From an uncultured Phycisphaerales bacterium (lineage in GTDB: Bacteria > Planctomycetota > Phycisphaerae > Tepidisphaerales > Tepidisphaeraceae), in the NCBI GenBank assembly GCA_903871935.1, contig CAIQIQ010000140.1:56911-120910 (forward strand): a stretch of 64,000 nt of DNA. Reading direction: 5' to 3'. Positions 26,140 to 33,548 of the stretch are shown here, piece after piece (positions within the stretch are counted from its first letter, which is position 1; each line of letters opens with the position of its first letter). A program made the position numbers and the translations under genes. The notes below the pieces were generated by a model. That model made no database searches and was not told where the DNA came from. It saw only the letters and a program-made list of their open reading frames with translations.

Positions 26140-26217
26140 CCACGGACGGTGAGTCCGTGGTTCTAGCATGGCGTGGATCTTCACTTGTCAAAGAACGAGA
26201 CCCGATCGCGCGGTCTC
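26140..26217. repeat. Two small hairpins
   Basis: CCACGGAC and its complement around GGTGA (26140-26160), and GAGACC/GGTCTC around a 9-nt loop (26197-26217). Neither is followed by a T-run, so these are not clear terminators. Confidence 0.4.
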
Positions 26218-26516
26218 TCCATATATATGGGGTGATTTGGAGGCTGCCAAAAATGGAAGTTAAGGAGTAGTAAGGAGTTAAGGAAGCGGGAAATTCCTTC
26301 CACTTTTCTGTGGATGAATTGTGGATAAGTCGGGGGCGACCGCGATGGCGCGAAGGGGCGAAGACGGAAGCGAAGGGAGGTCCACTACGCAGTGAGGGGT
26401 ACAGGGGAATGCCGAAGCGAGGGTTAACCACAAAGAGCAGAAGTGATCGACCGCGGATAACGCGGATGGGCGCGGATGCTTAGTCGGTTCATTCGGTTGA
26501 CTTCGGACTTGTTTCA

Positions 26517-26631
26517 CGTGGCGTCGTGGCGTCGTGAGGGCCGTAGGCGGATCGGGCGTGAGAAGTCAATCTGGTGCGTTGAAGAGGTCTCACGCCCGCG
26601 GAGTACCGCTTACGACGCTACGGACGCCACG
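26517..26631. repeat. 115-bp imperfect palindrome
   Basis: Arms of about 45 bp surround a 24-bp centre. The innermost 11 bp are perfect (CGGGCGTGAGA at 26553-26563 with its complement at 26588-26598). The outer arms share CGTGGCGTC and GCGTCGT blocks with gaps. It has REP- or MITE-like architecture, but no second copy was found in the window. Confidence 0.5.
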
Positions 26632-26806
26632 AACAGAGGAAGATGGATGGAGGTTGGGGCTTGTCCTATGTGGCACCGCAGGTGCTTGTTCATCACGTTG
26701 AGGGCGGCGATGGGCCAAGGGGGTGTGCGGATAGGAGCGGGATAGCGGAATGCGGGTCACTGTAAAGTTGTCCTCAGGGCATACGTGTTCGCTTTATAGA
26801 GTGTCT

Positions 26807-26893
26807 GCTGAAATATGCTTTGAGCCTTTTCCGGATCCTGCAGAAATATGCTTTGACCCTTTTATGGATTTGCTTTGACCATCTTTCCGGATC
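26807..26893. repeat. Three direct repeats of about 25-32 bp
   Basis: Units share ATGCTTTGA followed by a pyrimidine-rich stretch and a closing CCGGAT or TGGAT. The first two units (from 26807 and 26838) share CTG-N2-GAAATATGCTTTGA. The third (from 26869) is shorter. They lie immediately downstream of the HNH-like gene. Confidence 0.6.
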
Positions 26894-26904
26894 GTCGCCG
26901 GCCT

Positions 26905-28353
26905 TTACACGTCGACTACCCTTCCATGCATTTGGGTGATCGCAAGCGTCGACTCGCCCCGGTCTACCTCGCCCGGAAGTCCGAAGGGTGTTCGTAGATC
27001 GTCGAGGATGGAAACGTACAGCCGGTGCCATTGGTCCCAAGTCAATTTCGCGGGCGGTGCCGTGATGTTGTTAACCGCCTCCCCCAGCAGTTCACCTGGC
27101 GCGGCACCGATACGCAACTCCACGATTCTTTCGAATTCGGCACGCCTCACAGGATCGGCCAAACGCCACTCAAACGCCGACTCTATATAACGACGGAGGC
27201 CGCTGACAACCCGCGCATCGCGGCGTTCCTGCAGGTTGATCTGCGCCATTCGCTCGACGCAATCTCGGACGAAATCAGGGCAGTGCCTCTCGGCGTGATC
27301 TGTGGCCCTCTGGACAGCGTCCCGATGGTGGACGGCTATCTCCCCCGCAATGGCGTCCAACTGCTGCTTCGTCACCCCGCGCGGCTGCGTCGCTCGTAGG
27401 CGCGCGGCAACCCGACAGTGGAACTCGATTGGTACGGACTCCATGCAGGTATCCGTGTCCCTGAGGATTCCGCTCGCGACCACGAGTGTAAAGGGCTTCC
27501 CGCGCCAGTCGGAGCAGAGGCGAAAACCGTAGGGATCGATACTTGCCAACCACCAAACTGCGTCAAGCGTTCGCGTGGCCGGGTCCGCCGCTGCCACCAT
27601 CACATGCTCAAAGGGGGTGGCCGGCCTGGCAGCTCGCCGCCGCAGCTCCTGGAGCTCCCTAAGTTTGTCGTATTGGATCCCGACGGCAACCTGGTCATAC
27701 ACACGCTGGTCGAACTTTCCGGCCAGGACATAATCTCGCACGAAGCACCGCACTGCTGCCAGTTCGGGCCTTCGCGTAAAGCGGTCTTGATCTGGGGCGA
27801 GCAGATGGTCGAAGGTAAGCAGGACGGATTTTAGCGCCGCGATCTCAATGTTCAGGTCGAGGAGGGGCACGTCGATCGTCGCTCTTGTACCCGGCGGCGA
27901 CGGGGCCAGGTCCACTTTGCCCGGCCGGCCGAGCCGACGAGTAACCTGCGCCACGTCGGCGCCGACCACCGAAACCAATTGGTGCGTCTTTGGATCCCGC
28001 TCCTCCGCAAAGCCCCTGCGCTGGAACCTTCCGTTCTTGCCAAACTCGTAGCGGCCGTTGTCGCCGCGAATGAATGCTCCGACGCTCGGCGTCCTGTGGG
28101 AGGCTGGTGTAACGAGGCCGAGACGATTGAACACAGGCGCAAATGCGCCCGCCAAGGCTTGATCGACAGTCTTACCGGCGGCTTCGTTGAAGCGATCCGA
28201 GGAGACGATTCTGCTCTTTATCCGGCCCGCGACCGCTTGCGGAATAGTATGCTCCGTTTTTGTCTCCGCGGTGAGCGCGTCACCGGTGAAGAGGCAGGTC
28301 GCGTTGGCAGGGAGTTGGTCGTCCGCTATCGGTAGCCGATCCATCGATCCCAA
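26905..28353 (-). CDS. HNH-nuclease-like protein of unknown role
   Basis: A 482-residue soluble protein. Near the N-terminus, residues about 19-45, CLFTGDALTAETKTEHTIPQ resembles the start of HNH_5-type nucleases, where Cys-x2-Cys and EHIIP motifs occur. The second cysteine of the first pair is Thr here, so metal binding is doubtful. The remaining 400 residues are helical and match nothing I recognise. Its start overlaps the end of the 78-residue gene by 28 bp, making it the last member of a three-gene cassette. ATG 28344 is an alternative start. The cassette borders repeat-rich DNA and may have been acquired by transfer. A role in defence is possible but not shown. Confidence 0.5.
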   Translation of the reverse strand: MGSMDRLPIADDQLPANATCLFTGDALTAETKTEHTIPQAVAGRIKSRIVSSDRFNEAAGKTVDQALAGAFAPVFNRLGLVTPASHRTPSVGAFIRGDNGRYEFGKNGRFQRRGFAEERDPKTHQLVSVVGADVAQVTRRLGRPGKVDLAPSPPGTRATIDVPLLDLNIEIAALKSVLLTFDHLLAPDQDRFTRRPELAAVRCFVRDYVLAGKFDQRVYDQVAVGIQYDKLRELQELRRRAARPATPFEHVMVAAADPATRTLDAVWWLASIDPYGFRLCSDWRGKPFTLVVASGILRDTDTCMESVPIEFHCRVAARLRATQPRGVTKQQLDAIAGEIAVHHRDAVQRATDHAERHCPDFVRDCVERMAQINLQERRDARVVSGLRRYIESAFEWRLADPVRRAEFERIVELRIGAAPGELLGEAVNNITAPPAKLTWDQWHRLYVSILDDLRTPFGLPGEVDRGESTLAITQMHGRVVDV

Positions 28354-28562
28354 GCGTACGCGGTTTCTCCGGGCAAGTCCATGAACGTGAAACCACGCCC
28401 AGCCGTCGACTGTAGCGCCGCGGCATTGAAGAGCGAGTCGGGAAAGGCGTCATAAGCAATCATGTCGTATTGGCTTATGACCCCTGATACCCTCCATGCC
28501 TCTCCCCGTTCCACGTTCAGCGGCGACGGAGTTTGGTATCCAGAGTAGCCGGCCATGTTCAT
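28326..28562 (-). CDS. Small protein, 78 residues, in HNH cassette
   Basis: Begins MNMAGYSGYQTPSPLNVERG and ends DRWIGYR. Its ATG overlaps the stop of the zinc-ribbon gene as ATGA, and its end overlaps the start of the HNH-like gene by 28 bp. This pattern of two overlaps is strong evidence that it is translated. It is rich in Tyr, Trp and Asp and has no cysteine or membrane segment. No family is recognised. A small partner or inhibitor of a neighbour would fit the arrangement, but that is inference only. Confidence 0.55.
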   Translation of the reverse strand: MNMAGYSGYQTPSPLNVERGEAWRVSGVISQYDMIAYDAFPDSLFNAAALQSTAGRGFTFMDLPGETAYAWDRWIGYR

Positions 28563-29281
28563 AGCTTCTCGCCGCAGACGCCACATTGACGAGCCTCGCC
28601 CACCTGGGCGCCGCATTTTGGACAGGATCGAACGTGCGTCGGCTTCATTTGTACGGTAGGGCGACTTGCTGGCGGCGGATACACCACAGGAAATCCGCCA
28701 GTGGGAGTCCCCGATGGAGACACTGGTTCTGCTACGGGAATATCAACTGCCTCGATGATTGACTGGACGAGTGCGCAAACTCGCCGCGCATCCTCTTCCT
28801 CAATCTTTTGACCCTCGATCAGGGATCGTTTGAACTGGATCCCTGAGATGACTCCACTGTTCTCAACAAAGCCCAGTGTAAGCTTCTTGTTCAGGAGATA
28901 ATACGCGATGGCAACGACACAAGATCCCAAGAAGCAAATCACTCCAGCAATGGGGTGAAGTGCAAAACCAACCGGCACTGCAATGAACAGTAGAGCTAGT
29001 AGCAATACAATCGCCGCCCGTAAGGGGCGGATATAGCCATAGTAGGTCGAGCATATCGCGGACAGGGGGATCATACGGCGGGTGAATCCCTCCAGAGATC
29101 CGGTTGTAAACTCAACGCGTACCGGCCCGACTTTGATCGTGCTTATGGGCGAGATGCCGAGAACCGTCAATAGGTATGCCAATACACCTTCTTGTCGGCA
29201 CTCAATTGCAACCATATTGCCATCGGGATCGGGATTGGCCGTGTCAGCTCGCCATGATTTTATCACCAACGCCATCGTCAT
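28559..29281 (-). CDS. Membrane protein with C-terminal zinc ribbon
   Basis: A 240-residue protein. The N-terminal 85 residues are soluble, then two membrane segments follow (about 86-107 and 112-133), a short cytoplasmic domain and a Pro-rich linker. The C-terminus is a zinc ribbon with two Cys-x2-Cys knuckles (CPKCGAQVGEARQCGVCGEK). The sequence is visibly less GC-rich than its neighbours and codon choice is more mixed, which suggests transfer. It is the first gene of the cassette with the 78-residue and HNH-like genes. The 283 bp upstream (29282-29564) hold only its control region and no recognisable gene. Function is unknown. Confidence 0.6.
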   Translation of the reverse strand: MTMALVIKSWRADTANPDPDGNMVAIECRQEGVLAYLLTVLGISPISTIKVGPVRVEFTTGSLEGFTRRMIPLSAICSTYYGYIRPLRAAIVLLLALLFIAVPVGFALHPIAGVICFLGSCVVAIAYYLLNKKLTLGFVENSGVISGIQFKRSLIEGQKIEEEDARRVCALVQSIIEAVDIPVAEPVSPSGTPTGGFPVVYPPPASRPTVQMKPTHVRSCPKCGAQVGEARQCGVCGEKL

Positions 29282-29564
29282 GCCCTCCTTCGCACATACA
29301 TAGGGATTTCGTTACCGGGAGTCTTTGTACAAACAGGTCACATGCTAATTCGACAAACCGGGCGCTGCAATATGGTTCTCTGATCACACGATAGTCGAGT
29401 CGAGAAGAGCTCGGCGAAGCACCTGCCGCCTTTCTGGGACGACCCAGGGGCCGCATTGCCGATTCGAGACCCAGTTGCTGCACCACTTCATCAGACCAGT
29501 TTACGTCGCCAGTGCCACCGGTGCTGCCCGAAAGTGTTGTTACGCCCATCGTAAGGGCAAAAGT

Positions 29565-30752
29565 TCAGCTATATGCCGGCGGTTTGGGGCTCAGCCAGTT
29601 GACCACATCGTTCTTGATCGCATAGGCGAAGAAGGCGTTGCCTAGTGCGTTGTAGTGCCCGAATACCGCGGCGGCGGCGGGCTTGATGAACAGGCGCTCG
29701 AGGTACCTTTCGGGGGTGCAGCCAAAGTCGGCGTAATCGTCCTTGTGCAACTGCAGAGCATCGATCCAGCGAAGATTACGGCGCTTCAGGTAGTCGATGA
29801 AGACGGTGTCGAAGCGTTCGCCGCCCTTGAGGAAGTTGATGATCTGGCCTTCGCTGTAGGCAAGAGGGATTAGGAGTTTGCGGTTGGTCTTCTGGCACCA
29901 GGGGATCAGCAGGTTGTCCAGGAGATATTCGGTGGATTTGAATCCGTAGGCGCGGCGCAGGTTGAAGGCTTCGGCCCGTCGGGTTGCGGCGGTGCGAAGG
30001 TCTACCTTGATGTTGAGGGAATCGGCCGTCTTCTCCAGATCGTCGAACCGGGCCTCGCCGCCTTTTTCCAGGGCGAAGAGACGCACAATCTGGTCATCGT
30101 GGAACGTGTTGTAGAAATGTTCCGGGTCGGTCAGCCTGCGTAGATCGGCCGGGCTTTGTGCGATGGCGGGGCGTTCGACGAAGGCGCCCTTGGCGAGGTC
30201 CCAGCGCAGGTGCGGCCAGGGAAGGCCGTGCAGCGGCCAGGCACGATCTGGCGGCCGGTCCTTCTCATTCCACTGGGTGCGGATCCAGCGGGAGGCGTCT
30301 AGGTTTCGGACGTGGTCGTCGTCGTAGATGGTCAGGATCAGATACTCGGCGGCCTGTGGCCCGTCTTCCACCAGCATGGCGCGCTTGTACGCGCTAAAGA
30401 CACTGTGCCCGCCGCACCCGAAATTGCGAATCGGTTCGCCCAAGTGAGCGGCGAGGCGCTCCTGCCACGTTTCATCGTCGCTCACCTGCTGCGACATGGT
30501 AAAGCTGTCGCCATAGGTGTTGATGCGGCAGGGCTTATCGGCGTGGTTGAATAGTTTGCGGCAGCCCTCCGGACCGTAGGTATAAGTGGTGCGGCAGAAG
30601 TCGATGCCATCCTTGAGAACGATGCTGCGGGGATGGTAGCCATACCGGGGATCAAAGCTGCACCACGATGTCTTGGTGGGATCGAGTACTGCTTCCACGT
30701 CCAACGGACGGTAGGTCGTGGTCTTGAGAATCTGCCTGATGAGGTCGCTCAT
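29565..30752 (-). CDS. SGNH/GDSL-hydrolase-like protein
   Basis: A 395-residue protein without a signal peptide. Block I of the SGNH fold is visible near residue 78 (INTYGDSFTMSQQVSDDETW), block II as NFGCGGHSVFSAY, and the C-terminal His-containing block as FGHYNALGNAFFAYAI. These supply the catalytic Ser and His; the Asp of the usual DxxH is replaced by Gly (GHYN). Members remove acyl groups from polysaccharides or act as esterases; the substrate is not predictable. It lies only 10 bp after the GlmU/galactokinase fusion and is probably co-transcribed with it and the large GH42-like gene. This suggests work on sugar substrates. Confidence 0.65.
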   Translation of the reverse strand: MSDLIRQILKTTTYRPLDVEAVLDPTKTSWCSFDPRYGYHPRSIVLKDGIDFCRTTYTYGPEGCRKLFNHADKPCRINTYGDSFTMSQQVSDDETWQERLAAHLGEPIRNFGCGGHSVFSAYKRAMLVEDGPQAAEYLILTIYDDDHVRNLDASRWIRTQWNEKDRPPDRAWPLHGLPWPHLRWDLAKGAFVERPAIAQSPADLRRLTDPEHFYNTFHDDQIVRLFALEKGGEARFDDLEKTADSLNIKVDLRTAATRRAEAFNLRRAYGFKSTEYLLDNLLIPWCQKTNRKLLIPLAYSEGQIINFLKGGERFDTVFIDYLKRRNLRWIDALQLHKDDYADFGCTPERYLERLFIKPAAAAVFGHYNALGNAFFAYAIKNDVVNWLSPKPPAYS

Positions 30753-30762
30753 GGGATTGTTC

Positions 30763-33477
30763 TTAGAACTCGGCGAGGCCCGCGCCTTCCACAGTGATGC
30801 AGTTCATGATTGCGGGGTCGAGGTTGTTGGGCTTGTAGTACTGGTTAACCAGAGCCTTGTGCACAAGGTCGGTGCTATCTTTCCTGGTCAGAATCATGAT
30901 GCAGCCGCCCAAGCCTGCTCCGGCGATCTGGGCGCCGGCAACACCCGGTACCGAGCAGGCGATATCAACCATCGCGTCGATTTCCGAGGTTGAGCAGGCA
31001 TAGGAACCTGGCTGCATATAAAGCTGCGCATTGAGGACGCGCGTGGGATCTTCGCTGGCAAGATCGGCGATCAAACCGTTGAGGTAATGATCGGATGACT
31101 CAGCCTCAAACGGATGGTACTTGCCGTCAGCTCCGAGTTTGGCGACGCGATCACCGTCATGGCTGACTTTCATGAGCATGCCGAATCGGTCGATCTCTCC
31201 GCGCTGGAGGCAACCGACGCAGATCTTGGCGCGCATGATCTCGGCAGCGCCAAAGAGCAGGACGCCGCGCAGGTCATAGTGCGGCGGTTCATTGTGCGAG
31301 GCAAAATTCGTGCTCAGCAGTTGAGCATGCTCGCTGGAAAGCGTGGACTGGAGTTCCTTGCGCGTCATCCTCTGCGGCACTTTCATCAGCAGCCGATAGA
31401 TGTCGCTGGTCAGACAGCCAAGTTTGGCGGGATCGATATCGCGAACGTATTCGACCATTTTGGCGACTTCCGGGCATCGCTGCTTGAACAGCGCCAGGCC
31501 CAGGTTGTAGGCGGCGACGCGGGAATTGAACATGTGCTTGGCCGATGCGCTCTTGGCAGCCTTGATATGGCTGTTGGCGATCATGACCTGATAACCGGCC
31601 GGGGCGTCGATGATTCCTTCCACGCGGAAGGGCAGATAACCGACGTGGGCGATCTTGCCTCGCTCGCCGAGATAGATCGCCGCGTGGTCGCCTGCTCCGC
31701 CGCGCGAGCCGACGAACCACTCGCCCTCGCCACAGAGATCGATGAACTGACGGCTGGTCAGTTCAAAGTTGTTCAGAGCAATGGCCGCCTGCAGCGTTGC
31801 AACGACGATCGTCGACGAACTCGACAGGCCCGCGGCCATCGGCACATTGCCCATCAGTACGACATTGATGCCGCGGATCTTCACATCCTGATACTGATGC
31901 TGAAGCCGCAGCATCGCCGCCTTAATGTAGTTGACCCAGTCGCCGGCGGAGGAGTAGAGAAGGTTGCGCACGTAGTCGCTGTTGACGAAGTTCACCCAGT
32001 CGCTCCAGGCAAATCGTCCGATCAGTTCGGAGATGCCAAACTGCTGCGACTTGAACTTGTCCGGTTCCGTGCTGACGGCGACCACGTTGTCATCCTCGCG
32101 CAAGCCCGCGACACAGAGGGTCTCGCGGTCGATGGCCAGGAAATTGGTGAAACCGCCTCGATGATCGACGTGCCGACCCATGAGATTGAGCCGCCCGGGC
32201 GCGCGGACGATCACGACGTTCTGGTCATCGCCAAACTGCTTACCGTAACACTTGAGCACCTTGATCAGCGCTCGTCGCTTTTCCTCGTGCAGGTCGGGAG
32301 TATCGCCGTAGATGTTCTTGAGCCATCGCCCCAGCGAGGGTGAGTTATCCTCGATTCGCGAGATCCATTGTCGCACTGTGGCGTACTGCTGGCCGTTCAG
32401 ATGCGGCTTGGCCGGAACAGCCGACGAAGTACGCTTGGACGCAGTCTTGCGGCGCACGTAATCCTGTATGGCCAGGAGCTCATCAGGTGAATTAAAGCCC
32501 TGAATCAGGTCGGGATTCTCGATCGGGATGGCCCTTACGCGGAAGCGATGTCCGGCCTGGCCGGCCACATTGCCAAGATGTTTGACGGCATCGGTCAGGT
32601 AGTATTCATGCTGGGCATTGTTGTTATCGATCATGCCCACGCCCTGATAGAACGCGGCGGCCGTGAACAGGTAGAGACTGGGGTTAACGCCCTTGCAGTG
32701 CGTCTCGATCTGTTGAGCGGTGTACGTCTTGCCGTCAATGGTAAGATTGTATTTTGGGGAATTGAGCAGTGCCTGCAGTTGCGATAGGTCTAGCGCGCCG
32801 TCATCGGCGGCCATGGCCAGGAGTTCGGGCATCGCCACGGCAAGCTTCTTTGGGTTGGCGAAATGCTTAGCGGTTATCTCGCGAACCAGCGTGCCGGGAA
32901 TCGTTGTCTTCTTCGTCAGCAGAGCTTTGAGTTCATCGACCGCGGCCTGACGAGCCAGGTCGGGCTTCTCAATGATGCCGATCGCCTGGCCGCCGGCGTC
33001 GAGGAAGATTCTGCCGCCGGAGGCCTCGGTAGCCTTTGTTCTGGGTATCGTTGCCAGGGCAAAGTCGGCCTGCTGGCGGACAAATCCATCCACCAGCGCC
33101 TCGATCGCCTCCGCCTCGATAAGCTTGTCGCCCAGGGTTACCAGTACCGGGCCGCTGTGCCCAATCTGCTCCAGGGCGGCGGCGGCTTTCTTCGCCGCAT
33201 CGCCGGTACCAAGTTGCGGCGACTGGTGCACATAGAGCGCCTGCGGCTCTTCCCTGGTGATGCAATCCATCACCTGTTCGGCAAGAGGGCCGACCACGAT
33301 CACAAACTTGCCGAATCTAAGCTTCTTGAACGTCCGTATCGTGCGATTGATGGCCGGCACACCGTCAATCTCAAAGCAAACTTTCGGACAGTCAGCGCGA
33401 CCCATCCGGGTACCCTTGCCAGCGGCAAGGATTACGACAGCCGTCTGCTGGATCAGACCCTTTTGCTCATTTTGCAC
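30763..33477 (-). CDS. GlmU-like nucleotidyltransferase fused to a galactokinase-like GHMP kinase
   Basis: A 904-residue bifunctional protein. Residues 1-340 form a GlmU-type uridylyltransferase with VVILAAGKGTRMGRADCPKV, QLGTGDAAKKAA and NAQHEYYLTDAVKHLG. From about residue 415 a galactokinase-family kinase follows. Its motif 1 is APGRLNLMGRHVDHRGG, where the usual GEHTDY has become GRHVDH. Motif 2 is GNVPMAAGLSSSSTIVVATL, and motif 3 is GAGLGGCIMIL. The kinase would make a sugar-1-phosphate and the first domain its NDP-sugar, as in FKP-type salvage enzymes. The GlmU resemblance points to a hexosamine, but the substrate is unproven. It sits in an operon between the GH42-like gene and the SGNH gene. 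Confidence 0.8.
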   Translation of the reverse strand: MQNEQKGLIQQTAVVILAAGKGTRMGRADCPKVCFEIDGVPAINRTIRTFKKLRFGKFVIVVGPLAEQVMDCITREEPQALYVHQSPQLGTGDAAKKAAAALEQIGHSGPVLVTLGDKLIEAEAIEALVDGFVRQQADFALATIPRTKATEASGGRIFLDAGGQAIGIIEKPDLARQAAVDELKALLTKKTTIPGTLVREITAKHFANPKKLAVAMPELLAMAADDGALDLSQLQALLNSPKYNLTIDGKTYTAQQIETHCKGVNPSLYLFTAAAFYQGVGMIDNNNAQHEYYLTDAVKHLGNVAGQAGHRFRVRAIPIENPDLIQGFNSPDELLAIQDYVRRKTASKRTSSAVPAKPHLNGQQYATVRQWISRIEDNSPSLGRWLKNIYGDTPDLHEEKRRALIKVLKCYGKQFGDDQNVVIVRAPGRLNLMGRHVDHRGGFTNFLAIDRETLCVAGLREDDNVVAVSTEPDKFKSQQFGISELIGRFAWSDWVNFVNSDYVRNLLYSSAGDWVNYIKAAMLRLQHQYQDVKIRGINVVLMGNVPMAAGLSSSSTIVVATLQAAIALNNFELTSRQFIDLCGEGEWFVGSRGGAGDHAAIYLGERGKIAHVGYLPFRVEGIIDAPAGYQVMIANSHIKAAKSASAKHMFNSRVAAYNLGLALFKQRCPEVAKMVEYVRDIDPAKLGCLTSDIYRLLMKVPQRMTRKELQSTLSSEHAQLLSTNFASHNEPPHYDLRGVLLFGAAEIMRAKICVGCLQRGEIDRFGMLMKVSHDGDRVAKLGADGKYHPFEAESSDHYLNGLIADLASEDPTRVLNAQLYMQPGSYACSTSEIDAMVDIACSVPGVAGAQIAGAGLGGCIMILTRKDSTDLVHKALVNQYYKPNNLDPAIMNCITVEGAGLAEF

Positions 33478-33548
33478 GATTCATCCTCACACATGGATAA
33501 GCCATGGCGCACGTGAACTGCCATCTCACGACCTTCAGGCCGCCTCAT

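Larger units (their letters stand above)
25645..26904. other. 1.26-kb gene-free, repeat-rich intergenic region
   Basis: No frame here has coding character. The region holds the two-block element also found near 56 kb (25781-25916) and five copies of a 14-mer (25797-26111). Three perfect DnaA-box 9-mers in the orientation TGTGGATAA lie at 25783, 25900 and 26320. Also present are a GCGGA heptad tract (25921-25948), two hairpins (26140-26160, 26197-26217), a 115-bp near-palindrome (26517-26631) and a three-fold direct repeat (26807-26893). The left part is the upstream region of the AAC(3)-peptidase gene, and the right end is downstream of the HNH-like gene. Confidence 0.8.

Noticed and set aside
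25645..26904. Chromosomal replication origin
   Set aside because: DnaA boxes are present, but dnaA, dnaN and an AT-rich unwinding stretch are not, and a related element lies in an ordinary promoter at 56 kb. Kept only as a finding.
29244..29549. 101-codon minus-strand frame upstream of the zinc-ribbon gene
   Set aside because: No ribosome site, overlaps the zinc-ribbon start and lacks coding character.
31114..32343. 409-codon plus-strand frame opposite the kinase fusion
   Set aside because: It is a shadow of the galactokinase domain.
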